Source of the DNA: Chryseosolibacter sp964563295
GTDB taxonomy: Bacteria > Bacteroidota > Bacteroidia > Cytophagales > Cyclobacteriaceae
DNA length: 64,000 bases
Direction of reading: 5' to 3'
Assembly: GCA_964563295.1 (NCBI GenBank)
Contig: CAZLWX010000004.1
Span: 1-64,000, forward strand
The notes under the pieces were generated by a model. That model was not told the DNA's origin. It saw only the letters and a program-made list of their open reading frames with translations, and searched no databases. Below, one piece after another: positions 8,604 to 17,689 of this stretch (within the stretch, counting starts at the first letter, position 1; the number at the start of each line of letters is the position of its first letter). The translations under genes were made by a program, and so were the position numbers.

Positions 8604-10094
8604 TTAGTTTATATCCCACCACACAGCCGTAAGAATTCCATCAGCCGGTTGTTCCGGGTGATTCGGATTGTTGAGTATCTCGTCTTCCGGGATCAACAAC
8701 CTTCTCGGAAACTCACCGGGGAACGTTACCGCATCGACGGGGAATGAAAAGATCGGCGCTCCAGGGGCAAGCGGATCGTACCCGGCCAGGCCCGGAGCAG
8801 ATGCGCTGAATGAAGGATATCCAGTTCTCAGCTTATCAAACCATGCTTCCATGGCATTCGCGCCCACGTGCGAAATCCATTTTTGTTCGATGATCGCTTC
8901 GACATTCTCCGCCACGGATCCATCAGGATATTCGTATGCACCGCCCGGAGCGATAAATGAAGAGCCGTCAAGTCCATAGCGGTCAAAGGCAGCCAGCACA
9001 CCTTGCTCATAGAGCGTCTTGTCATCTTCATTGCTGAATCCGCGAGCTGCCGCCTCAGCGCGCAGGAAATACGTTTCCGCCAGGGATATAAAAATCACCG
9101 GATCGTTCGGCAGTACTCGCGCACCAGAGATTGTCGTTGAGTTTAGAACTGTCGAAGGTATGCTGTTCGTGCCCTGACGCATGCCTTTAACAGGACCGCC
9201 CGCGGCCGGAGGATCGAAAAATACGTTGAGCCGCGGATCGCTGTTTACTTCCAGGTAGTTCACCAGTGTAAGGCTGGCTTTCAGGTTGGTAGTCGTGTTG
9301 AGGTTTCTGCGGTCCGCCTCATACAACGGGTTGCCACGATTTGGCTCATCATAATAGGTAAAGATCCCGGCGTCTGCGTCGATGAACTCGGCTCCGGAAT
9401 TAATAAGACTGGAAATCAGGGTTTGAGCTTTTCCCGGGTCAATACCTGAGAAGCGGATCATGAGCTTGAGCTTTACCGTGTTGGCAAAACGTATCCAGCT
9501 GTCTACATCGCCGCCGAAAATCAGGTCGCTCGCCGCCGGGCTGACATTGTTGCTCGTGGTAAGGTCCTTTGACAAGGCGTTGTCAATCCTGCTCAACAAC
9601 TCGTCATAGACTGCCGGTCCACTGTCCCATACCGGAGCGAAGTTGCCCTCATCCCCTTTCAGGCCTTCCGTCAGCGGGGCACCATCATAAAGGTCCGCCA
9701 CAAGCTGAAAAGCATAGGCTTCCAGCGTCTGCGCAATGAGGTAGTTGAGCCAGTTCTCTGACGCTTCCGCTTTGCGCTTGACAAATTTCAAATCATTCAA
9801 TGCACCCGAGCACAAATCCACGAAGTCATTCTCGAGGAAATTGAGGTTCTCCACGTCATAGTTATCGATAGGGATGTATTGTGACGCAGTATTATTTTGT
9901 GTGTAGTGCTGACTCCATATCGACCCCGTCAGGCGATAACGGTTGCCAACCCTGGCCGCGATTGACTGCTGCGCTGCAGGGATTACCAACTTACCTTCGG
10001 CATCTGATGGATTATTCGGGTTTATATTCACATCGAGATAGTCGCCGCACCCGAACACGAGCAGCGCCATTGCAAAATATTTTAACCTTTTCAT
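8604..10094 (-). CDS. SusD/RagB-family nutrient-binding outer membrane lipoprotein
   Basis: A 496-residue lipoprotein (MKRLKYFAMALLVFGC, lipobox Cys16) with the SusD-like N-terminus DYLDVNINPNNPSDA and tetratricopeptide-like helices. The C-terminal region contains PNDPVIFISLAETYFLRAEAAARG and the final NPNHP..VWWDIN. It resembles the SusD-like_2 group more than classical starch SusD. It acts as a lid on the SusC channel at the cell surface. It lies 18 bp downstream of susC on the same strand, forming the core transporter pair. The nutrient cannot be predicted; no polysaccharide-degrading enzyme lies beside it, so a peptide or other small ligand is possible. Confidence 0.9.
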   Translation of the reverse strand: MKRLKYFAMALLVFGCGDYLDVNINPNNPSDAEGKLVIPAAQQSIAARVGNRYRLTGSIWSQHYTQNNTASQYIPIDNYDVENLNFLENDFVDLCSGALNDLKFVKRKAEASENWLNYLIAQTLEAYAFQLVADLYDGAPLTEGLKGDEGNFAPVWDSGPAVYDELLSRIDNALSKDLTTSNNVSPAASDLIFGGDVDSWIRFANTVKLKLMIRFSGIDPGKAQTLISSLINSGAEFIDADAGIFTYYDEPNRGNPLYEADRRNLNTTTNLKASLTLVNYLEVNSDPRLNVFFDPPAAGGPVKGMRQGTNSIPSTVLNSTTISGARVLPNDPVIFISLAETYFLRAEAAARGFSNEDDKTLYEQGVLAAFDRYGLDGSSFIAPGGAYEYPDGSVAENVEAIIEQKWISHVGANAMEAWFDKLRTGYPSFSASAPGLAGYDPLAPGAPIFSFPVDAVTFPGEFPRRLLIPEDEILNNPNHPEQPADGILTAVWWDIN

Positions 10095-10112
10095 AGTAAT
10101 TCTCTTTTTTGA

Positions 10113-13100
10113 TTAGATACCCAACTTCAGGCTAAATCCGATGCTGCGTGCGGACGGACCAACAGCAAATTCACCAAACTCCCCGGCGAGGTCGTTACCA
10201 AATTGTGTGGCTTCAGGATCGACCATGCCGTTCTCGGCAGGTGTCCAGAGCCAGAGGTTGCGGGCCAGCACACTGGCGGTGACGTGGCTGAAAGGCGTTT
10301 TGCCGACCACCGATGACGGGAGATTATAGCTCAACACCACTTCACGCACCTTAAAATATGTCCTGTCCATCACGTGCCTCCGTTCCATCGTCTGGTTAGA
10401 GGTTGCATTCCAATAGTTGGAGATATTCGACATGTCTATGGCAATATCGTTTTCGCGATAGCCATCGCCGTCGGGAATGGATGAATTCGGCACGATGAAC
10501 GGTCGGCGATCATTATACAATTCAATCGGGTCATTGCCCACGAACATGGTGAGCCGTTTCGTATAGCTCCAGAATTTCCCACCTTGACGATAGTCAAGCG
10601 TTCCGCTCAAAGTCACTCCCTTGTAGGTCAGAGCCGTATTGAGGCCGGTGATAAAGTCAGGGTTGACATTACCCACCAGCGTCTTTTGCGTCGAGCTGAT
10701 GGGAATGCCACTGGCGTTCACCACCACACGTCCCTGCGGATCGTAAACGAAGTCATAAGCATACAGGTCGCCAATGGGCCGGCCCTCGCTCAGCTTGAAA
10801 TCAACGCCATAGCTCGAAAAGAGTACCACACCTTCCAGCTGTTCAGGCAATTCGAGAATCTTATTCTGATTCTTCGTGTAGTTGACGCTGACATCCCAGC
10901 GGAAATCAGGAGTCTCCACCGGGGTAAAGTTCACCAACAACTCAATCCCTTTGTTCTGCACAACACCAACGTTCGCCGTTTGACCGGTATATCCACTCGA
11001 TGAAGCGACCGGAACGCTGAAAATCTGACCATCGGTGCGCTTGTCGTACAGTGACACGTTAACACCAATCCTGTTATTCATGAATCGCAAATCGGCTCCG
11101 ACCTCGACCTCGGTTGAAATCTCAGGCCTTAGGTTCGTGTTACCGATTCCGTTGCCCACTTCGAAAGCGTTGACACCGTTGAAAGGAAACAGCAAGCTTC
11201 CGAAGTAATTGTAGATTGAACTTTGACCAAGGGTAGAATAAATCAGGTAAGGTGCTGCATCATTACCCGTTTGACCCCAGCTGGCGCGAAGTTGGCCAAA
11301 GCTGAGAAAACGTGCATCGATACCCAATGCTTCCGAGAAAATGAAGCTGGTATTCACTGCAGGATAGATGAAGCTCCTGTTATCCACCGGCAGTGTTGAC
11401 GACCAGTCATTTCTCACCGATGCGGTAAGAAACCAATAGTCATTGTACGCGAGTTCCGCCTGGCCATACACTCCGATCAATCTCCTTAACGTGGAGTTGT
11501 ATCCAGTGACAGCTGAGGCAGACGAGTTGGAGATGTCATAAAACCCCGGGATATCGAGTCCAGTGACCTGTGTCGTCAGATTTCTCGCATACCGCTCATT
11601 TGCATTCAAACCTCCGAGCAGTCCAAGTGTGAACGATTCGTTCAAATTAAAGAACGCGTTAGCGAGTAGCGAGTGATCGTACTCCGTCGACGTTAGCGTT
11701 CCTTCATTCACCGTTCCTGGAGTCGGGTTTTTCGTGCCGTTCGGCGACCCAGGTGTTGGAGTCGTTACCGCCGTCCATTCCTTAACGGAAGAATTAGCGA
11801 CATCAGCGCCTAACCGGTAGGTCAGGTTGATCCAGTCCGCGAACTGGTAAGTGAATGCCAGTTTACCATAAATCCTGTTCTCGGTAAACACGTTTCCATT
11901 CTCATTGATGGAGAAGTATGGATTTTGAGCATAGCGCGTATGGAAATTGTCGATGTTGTTGAACTTGTCGTTGTAGTCTCTCCAGTCGACGATGCTTTGG
12001 TCGCGAGGTACCTGGATAATCTCCTGGAACATGGTCGGAGCGTCTGAACCCTGGCCCGTCGCAATGGCGCCCACTTCCTTCCTGACATAATTCAGCGAAA
12101 CATCGGACGAAAGCTTGTTGCCCTTAAGTGTACCGCGTAGCGATACATTGTGACGCTTCATGTAATCGTTGTCGGTCGGGATGAAGCCATCGGCTGTCAC
12201 ATTGCCATAATTGAAATAATAGGTGGCAGCATCCTTTCCGCCCGATACAGTCAGGGAGTTGTTCAGGTTGTAACCTGTTTCATAGAAGTCCTTAAGGTTA
12301 TCAGGTTGCGCGGTGTAGGGCTTGATCTTTTGAGAATTGTCGACCACGTTACCCCACAGGCGGTCAACACCGTCCAGCCTCGGACCCCAAGAGCCGTTCT
12401 CTTCCAGCAGGTGATAGCTGCTCCATCCCTGGCCAAACGTGTTCTGTAGTTCAGGCAACTTCAGTGGTCGATTGAAAGTAGCGGAAGTAGTCAGGTCTAC
12501 CCGCGCCTTATCTCCACTCTTTCCTCTCCTCGTTGTAATGACGATAGCACCATTGGCTGCCCGTGAGCCGTAAAGAGCAGTCGCAGCCGCGCTCTTCAGA
12601 ATGGAAACAGACTCAATGTCATCAGGCGAGATATCATTGGCGCGGTTACCATAGTCAACTGTATTATTGAAGTTGTCGTTGGGAGCATTGAAAATGTTGA
12701 CGTTAGACGCATTGTTGATCGGAACGCCATCAACAATGTAGAGGGGTTGGTTGCTTCCCGTAATCGACGAATAGCCGCGAAGCACGACACGCGACGATGC
12801 GCCCGGCGATCCCGAGTTCTGGGAAATGGTAAGGCCAGCAACTTTACCCTGAAGAGAAGTCATCAGGTCATTCGTCCGGCCTTTGGTCGCCTCTTCATTG
12901 TCGACCTGGGTTATGGAATAACCGATGGTTTTAGTCTGTCGGACATTACCCTGTGCCGTCACGACGACTTCGCCTAACTGGGTGACGTCCTCAGCCATCT
13001 GGATGTCGACGATGCTGCGGCCCGTGATGTCAACTTCCTGGCTGATTAACCCGATAAAGGAAAACACCAGTATTGAAGCATTGGCGGGGACAGCCAGCGT

Positions 13101-13283
13101 ATAGGCACCATTAACATCGGTAACGGTACCGCTGGCAGTCCCCTTCACGATGACGTTTACACCGGGGAGTGCCAATCCGTCTTCCGACGACGTGACCTTA
13201 CCGCTTATGGTCCGGTCCTGCGCCTGGACACCATGCCATGCCATGGTTGTTAGCAGAAAAGAAAACAGTAGAAATTTCCTCAT
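10113..13283 (-). CDS. SusC/RagA-family TonB-linked outer membrane protein
   Basis: A 1056-residue TonB-dependent receptor. After a signal peptide (cut near VQAQ, residue ~22) comes a carboxypeptidase-regulatory-like domain (TISGKVTSSEDGLALPGVNV). A linker with GEVVVTAQG and a plug domain follow (LQGKVAGLTISQNSG, LYIVDGVPINN, SAAATALYGSRAANGAIVITT), then a long 22-strand barrel. It imports a substrate through the outer membrane using TonB energy, with SusD as lid. It is the first gene of a four-gene operon. The 688-bp region upstream contains several hairpins and the regulator pair at 13972-17545. The substrate is unknown. Confidence 0.95.
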   Translation of the reverse strand: MRKFLLFSFLLTTMAWHGVQAQDRTISGKVTSSEDGLALPGVNVIVKGTASGTVTDVNGAYTLAVPANASILVFSFIGLISQEVDITGRSIVDIQMAEDVTQLGEVVVTAQGNVRQTKTIGYSITQVDNEEATKGRTNDLMTSLQGKVAGLTISQNSGSPGASSRVVLRGYSSITGSNQPLYIVDGVPINNASNVNIFNAPNDNFNNTVDYGNRANDISPDDIESVSILKSAAATALYGSRAANGAIVITTRRGKSGDKARVDLTTSATFNRPLKLPELQNTFGQGWSSYHLLEENGSWGPRLDGVDRLWGNVVDNSQKIKPYTAQPDNLKDFYETGYNLNNSLTVSGGKDAATYYFNYGNVTADGFIPTDNDYMKRHNVSLRGTLKGNKLSSDVSLNYVRKEVGAIATGQGSDAPTMFQEIIQVPRDQSIVDWRDYNDKFNNIDNFHTRYAQNPYFSINENGNVFTENRIYGKLAFTYQFADWINLTYRLGADVANSSVKEWTAVTTPTPGSPNGTKNPTPGTVNEGTLTSTEYDHSLLANAFFNLNESFTLGLLGGLNANERYARNLTTQVTGLDIPGFYDISNSSASAVTGYNSTLRRLIGVYGQAELAYNDYWFLTASVRNDWSSTLPVDNRSFIYPAVNTSFIFSEALGIDARFLSFGQLRASWGQTGNDAAPYLIYSTLGQSSIYNYFGSLLFPFNGVNAFEVGNGIGNTNLRPEISTEVEVGADLRFMNNRIGVNVSLYDKRTDGQIFSVPVASSSGYTGQTANVGVVQNKGIELLVNFTPVETPDFRWDVSVNYTKNQNKILELPEQLEGVVLFSSYGVDFKLSEGRPIGDLYAYDFVYDPQGRVVVNASGIPISSTQKTLVGNVNPDFITGLNTALTYKGVTLSGTLDYRQGGKFWSYTKRLTMFVGNDPIELYNDRRPFIVPNSSIPDGDGYRENDIAIDMSNISNYWNATSNQTMERRHVMDRTYFKVREVVLSYNLPSSVVGKTPFSHVTASVLARNLWLWTPAENGMVDPEATQFGNDLAGEFGEFAVGPSARSIGFSLKLGI

Positions 13284-13659
13284 AACATTTTTGTTTTGAT
13301 GATTGAATTCAAGTCCATTGGATCAAGGACAATTGATTCAAAACTCACAAAACCCAACACCAAAAAAATGACGGGAGGAATGGTATATTGGAATGGGAGA
13401 TTTAACCCGGTTTACGGCAATCCATTTAGGGGTTGGAATGAGCGAATAAATCGCGACCACGATGCTATGTGTTATTACTTGCTCCGATGAACCAGCCGTT
13501 TCACTCCTGCTCGTGTGAAAAAAGGACAATAATCTCCGATGAAAAAATCATGGCCATGTTGTGACCACTGCAACAGTCACATGGCCCCGGGTAGATCATT
13601 TCAGAAATTTTCACCCTTTGCGCGGTAATCGTTTTGCGCGACCGAAGGGTGCCATCCAG

Positions 13660-13688
13660 AAACAGAAAAGCCCCTCCGTCTGAGGGGC
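13660..13688 (-). terminator. Rho-independent terminator
   Basis: Stem gcccctc (13670-13676) / gaggggc (13682-13688), 5-nt loop. Read on the minus strand it is followed by TTTTCTGTTT. It lies about 280 bases after the response-regulator stop and about 380 bases before the susC start, so it ends the regulator mRNA or, less likely, attenuates a long susC leader. Confidence 0.75.
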
Positions 13689-13832
13689 CCTAATCCTTCT
13701 GTCCCGGGTAGACGGGACCATTAACCTAAACTTATGAAGATGTTTCTACCTGAATGATGATGAAGGATCTGTAAACAAAGTTTTGCCCCGACAGCAAAAA
13801 TTCTATCCCCCAACGGGGTTGATTTTTTTTTG

Positions 13833-13907
13833 GTATTGGCAGTTGGGTGTTGGCGATTGGCCCACCTACGCCAACGCTTCGGCGGGCAGGCTATTGGCGA
13901 TAGGCAA
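13833..13907. repeat. short 'ttggc/attggc' word array with imperfect palindrome
   Basis: Repeated words (attggc, gttgg, tggcgattgg, ctattggcgat) surround an imperfect palindrome, gcccacc (13860-13866) / ggcgggc (13881-13887), with one mismatch. It resembles the arrays at ~27441 and ~38201. Non-coding. Confidence 0.5.
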
Positions 13908-13971
13908 AATGCGGCCAATGGTTAATAGGGAAAGCTACCGGGATCCAGGACCAACCGCCAACCGCGGTCGA

Positions 13972-14604
13972 TCAGATGAGCTTTTCGAGGTTTGCTTTCG
14001 CGATAGCTTCTGACTTGCTGTTGACCTGCAATTTGGAATAGATATTCTTGATGTGAGTCTTCGCCGTCTCCTTTGAAATGAATAGTTCCTCGGAAATCTG
14101 AGTGTAGGTTTTGCCCTCGGAAATAAGCTGCAAGATTTCGGTCTCGCGTTTGGTCAGGGGTGAATTGGGGTTGACATGGTAATTGTCGATCACCATGCGG
14201 GCTATGCGACTGCTCATCGGCGCACCACCCTTGACGATTTCTTCCAGCGCTGTCAACAACTCCATATAGTTGGCGCTTTTTGTGATATATCCGGAGGCAC
14301 CGGCCTTCAGCGCTTCGAAAACCAATTCGCTGTCCTCGTAAACGGTTACCATGATAATCTCCGCATGCGGGTTTTTCTCCTTGATCAATCGGGTTCCCTG
14401 AATGCCATTCATTCCCGGAAGCTCGATATCCATCAGGATGATCTCCGGCTTGTCGCGATTCAGGTTCTCGATAGCGTCTTCGCAATTGCTGTAGGCGTTG
14501 ATCACCATAAATTTCTGTGAACTATTGACTATCAGGCTGAAACTGTTTCTGATCTCCTGGTCGTCCTCCACAATCAGTACTCTCTTTTTAAAGGGCAAGG
14601 TCAT
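13972..14604 (-). CDS. LuxR/NarL-family two-component response regulator
   Basis: A 210-residue regulator. The receiver domain (1-~125) has acidic residues in IVEDD, phospho-acceptor Asp59 in LMDIELPG, and the Lys of TKSANY. The C-terminal helix-turn-helix (~145-207) reads LTKRETEILQLISEGKT..QISEELFISKETAKTHIKNIYSKL, the NarL/FixJ type. It follows the sensor kinase gene directly, overlapping its 3' end by 17 bp, so the two are a translationally coupled two-component pair. It is upstream of and co-directional with the SusC/D operon. That makes control of the operon plausible, but no binding site was identified. Confidence 0.92.
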   Translation of the reverse strand: MTLPFKKRVLIVEDDQEIRNSFSLIVNSSQKFMVINAYSNCEDAIENLNRDKPEIILMDIELPGMNGIQGTRLIKEKNPHAEIIMVTVYEDSELVFEALKAGASGYITKSANYMELLTALEEIVKGGAPMSSRIARMVIDNYHVNPNSPLTKRETEILQLISEGKTYTQISEELFISKETAKTHIKNIYSKLQVNSKSEAIAKANLEKLI

Positions 14605-17545
14605 ATTTTGGGGTTTTATGAAGCTTAAAATGGAGAACGATCTTCGTTCCCTGTTTCTTTACACTGTGTATACGTAAAATGGCATTGATTCTATCGGCTC
14701 TTTCCCGAATATTTTTAAGACCGTTGGATTTTTGTATTTCTCCGGTATAAAAGCCTATTCCATCGTCTTCCAGCGAGAGCTCGAACCCGGCATCAACCCG
14801 TTGTAGGGAGAGCTTTACATTCTCGCCACCGGAATACTTAAAGGCATTCGTCATCGCTTCCTTGAAGATCAGATTCGCTTCACGACTAAAGCCGTACGGC
14901 AGCCGTACCTCATCCCTGACGTTGTTAAAAGCCCTGAAATTAATGTTCTTTTCCTCAAACAACTTTTCGCCGAAGTCGCGGATATGAATAAACAGTTTCG
15001 ACAGTTCGTCGTTGCCCGGATCGATCGACCAGATAAAATCACGCGTCCCCGTGTAAAGGTATTTTGCGGAAGCCTCCACCTTCGCATAAAGGTCCTGGCC
15101 ATTGTTACTTCCATTTCCATTTGAGCTTCCGTTTAATTTGAGCAAGCTTACATAGTTGATGATGCGCGTAAGTTGATTGCCCATCTCATCGTGAAAGTCG
15201 CGGGCAATTTGTTTCCGCAGGTTCTCCTGCTCGCGTTCCCGGATTCGTTCCATCATCATCACCTGGTTAACGCGTTGCTTGACCCGCAGGTAAAGTACGA
15301 GTGTAACGGCGCCCGCGAACAGAATGAACATCCCCACAATAAACGATGCCGTCTGATAGAATGGAGTCTTTATAGTAAAAGTGTACTCGATCGCCGGTCC
15401 CCAGCTGCCCTGGTTGTCAGTGGCCATCACTTTAAATACATAATTCCCGGGTGGCAGATTGCTGTACGTCACCTGGTTGGTCGACGATGGCTGGGACCAT
15501 GTCTGATCAAATTTTTCGAGCTTGTACTTGAACCTGATCGATTTCGGGTATCGCTTGTCAACGCGGTTAAAATGAAATGTAATGTGATTCCGGTCAGGCG
15601 GCAGTTGGGGGTTGTACGGAATCTTGAAAAATGTCATCAGGCTGTCAGTGTAATCCCGGATGTCGTACTCGCCGTAGGCCAGCTGAACGTTGGTGAGATG
15701 GAGATCGAACGACCGAATGCCTTCACGGCCGACATCATTAAACTGATACAAGCCATCGATCAACCCAAAATATTTCTTTCCCGAACCCAGGTAAAATGCG
15801 TTGGTGTTGGTTTCAACGCCCGTCAGCCCGTTGTCGTAGTCATAGTGAAGATTTTCAAGGATCTCATGCTGATCATTGAGCTTCACACGAGTAATCCCTT
15901 TTTCAGTTCCAATCCAGATATAGCCATCCCGATCCGGTGCCGCGAAATAGGTGAAGTCCGAAGCCAGCCCGTGCTCTGTACTCAGGATCCTTTTGGAATG
16001 GGACTTGGGATTGTACACCACAATACCGGCCCCGTGCGACCCGATCAAGAGAAGTGAATCGCGATAAGCCTGGATAGAGGAAATGGAAGTATTTTCAATC
16101 CCCGAAATAGGAATCGAATGGATGCGGCCATTATCCAGCGCAGAAAGTCCGAACTCATTGCCAATGAAGAGTCTTTTGTATTTGCTAGAATAATGGAGTG
16201 CCGTAACCGAGTTCGAACTCAAGCCTTGCCGCTGCGTGAATGCCGCGAACTTTTTTCCATCGAAAAAATTGACCCCGCCGCTAAAGGTCCCCAACCAAAG
16301 ATTTCCGTCGTCATCGAATGCGATGTTCATGATCGTTGCGTTCGAAAGACCGTGGTCGCGTGTGAACCATGTAAATCGATCAAGGTTTCGATCGTATCTT
16401 CCGAGCCCGTACCCGCTACCAGCCCAGACCGTACCATCGGGACCCTCAGCAATACAGAAGATCTCATTGCGATGCAATTCACGACGGTCGAGGTAGGAGG
16501 TCACCCTCCCATCTTTGATGCGCCAAAGCCCTTTGGAGATAGAACCAATCCAGCTGGCTCCTTCCCTATCCTGGTGAATAGCTGAAATGCCCTTGAGGTT
16601 TTCAGAACTGCACCGGTCGAAATCCTGAACAAAATATTTATGAAGACCGGCGCCATCGGTTCCCATCCACGTGTTCCCTTCCGAGTCGACCAGGATTTGG
16701 GTTACATCGATGTCGCGCATGGCGGTGTCAATCTTCAAATCGCCGTCAGGCAGGATTTTTTCTTTCAACAATTCGTCACCATATCTCGTCCAGAAGAGAT
16801 CGTTGATTGTGTCGTAGTAGAGGATGTGGTTCCTGATCGGCAATGTCGCTGGGACAAAACTGCGCTTTTGAAAATCCACGATAAAGTAGCCGTTGTCAGT
16901 TCGCAGCCAAACGTTGCCTTTGTGGTTGAAAATCCCCAGAAGGCGATTGAAATCCTTCTTGTGGCTTATGAAAAAATCTCCCGTTGACGAGCGCACAAGA
17001 AATGTGCTGTCACTCAAGTAAAGCATGACGTCGCGATTGGGAGTGATATGCGAGTAGCGCGCTTCTATCCCGTTTCTTAACGGCCTCGGCCAATAATAAA
17101 CCGAATCGTTATGAATCTTACCCATCTCCCAAAGGGCAGTTGTAAAGAATAGGGTATCCTTGTATTCAAAAATTTTTCGAATCCTCTTCGTATTGGGGGA
17201 CTCAGGCTGACTGAATTTCTTGAATGAGATGCCGTCGTACTTGGTCAAACCGCGGGGATGTACAATCCAGAGGTTTTCATGTTCGTCAATCTTCAGGTAG
17301 TTGACGATGTTGCTGAGCAAGCCATTGAGCGTAGTGTAAACGGTAAATTCACGACCGTCAAATCGCGCGAGGCCGCCGCCATGCGTGCCGATCCACAAAT
17401 AACCATTCTTATCCTCCAGGATGATATTGACCTGTGACTGTGGGAGGCCATCGACTGCCTTGTATGTGCGAACCGAAAACAGCTCCTGTGCGGGCGAGGC
17501 AAAGGTCCAGCAAATCAACAATCCCGCAAAAAATGCCTTACGCAT
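14588..17545 (-). CDS. two-component regulator propeller sensor histidine kinase
   Basis: A 985-residue sensor. After a signal peptide (ending FASPAQ) comes a long periplasmic region of beta-propeller repeats (DKNGYLWIGTHGGGLARFDG, EGNTWMGTDGAG, DGTVWAGSGYGLGRYD and others). A Y_Y_Y-like domain (~640-735), one transmembrane helix (~741-763) and a cytoplasmic HisKA_3-type kinase follow, with His785 in ARDFHDEMGNQL, a TNAFKYS N-box and DDGIGF. Unlike hybrid propeller sensors it has no receiver or AraC domain; that role falls to the overlapping response regulator. It probably senses an extracytoplasmic ligand. Confidence 0.92.
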   Translation of the reverse strand: MRKAFFAGLLICWTFASPAQELFSVRTYKAVDGLPQSQVNIILEDKNGYLWIGTHGGGLARFDGREFTVYTTLNGLLSNIVNYLKIDEHENLWIVHPRGLTKYDGISFKKFSQPESPNTKRIRKIFEYKDTLFFTTALWEMGKIHNDSVYYWPRPLRNGIEARYSHITPNRDVMLYLSDSTFLVRSSTGDFFISHKKDFNRLLGIFNHKGNVWLRTDNGYFIVDFQKRSFVPATLPIRNHILYYDTINDLFWTRYGDELLKEKILPDGDLKIDTAMRDIDVTQILVDSEGNTWMGTDGAGLHKYFVQDFDRCSSENLKGISAIHQDREGASWIGSISKGLWRIKDGRVTSYLDRRELHRNEIFCIAEGPDGTVWAGSGYGLGRYDRNLDRFTWFTRDHGLSNATIMNIAFDDDGNLWLGTFSGGVNFFDGKKFAAFTQRQGLSSNSVTALHYSSKYKRLFIGNEFGLSALDNGRIHSIPISGIENTSISSIQAYRDSLLLIGSHGAGIVVYNPKSHSKRILSTEHGLASDFTYFAAPDRDGYIWIGTEKGITRVKLNDQHEILENLHYDYDNGLTGVETNTNAFYLGSGKKYFGLIDGLYQFNDVGREGIRSFDLHLTNVQLAYGEYDIRDYTDSLMTFFKIPYNPQLPPDRNHITFHFNRVDKRYPKSIRFKYKLEKFDQTWSQPSSTNQVTYSNLPPGNYVFKVMATDNQGSWGPAIEYTFTIKTPFYQTASFIVGMFILFAGAVTLVLYLRVKQRVNQVMMMERIREREQENLRKQIARDFHDEMGNQLTRIINYVSLLKLNGSSNGNGSNNGQDLYAKVEASAKYLYTGTRDFIWSIDPGNDELSKLFIHIRDFGEKLFEEKNINFRAFNNVRDEVRLPYGFSREANLIFKEAMTNAFKYSGGENVKLSLQRVDAGFELSLEDDGIGFYTGEIQKSNGLKNIRERADRINAILRIHSVKKQGTKIVLHFKLHKTPKYDLAL

Positions 17546-17581
17546 AGCTCAAACCAAATCCAAAATACCTTAAATTCATCA

Positions 17582-17589
17582 CAAAGGTA
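17582..17589 (-). promoter_or_regulatory. candidate -7 element of the sensor-kinase operon
   Basis: On the minus strand the sequence is TACCTTTG, an exact match to the Bacteroidota -7 consensus TAnnTTTG, 36 bases before the kinase ATG. No clear TTTG -33 element lies at the usual distance, so this is a single-element prediction. Confidence 0.4.
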
Positions 17590-17689
17590 ATACCCCTTAC
17601 TACGTGATTGTAGACGAAATCGCTACATAATTTACGTCATCACGCAACCCTTACTCGGGTCGGCCGGTCCCTATGATAATATCACGACT

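Larger units (their letters stand above)
13284..13971. other. intergenic region rich in hairpins and repeats, upstream of susC
   Basis: No convincing coding sequence is present. It contains inverted repeats at 13552-13586 (bulged), 13612-13651, 13670-13688 (terminator) and 13701-13718. It also holds a short ccccaacgggg hairpin followed by nine T at ~13809-13831 on the plus strand, and a word array at 13833-13907. The susC promoter should lie here, but no exact TAnnTTTG was found near the start codon. Confidence 0.5.
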
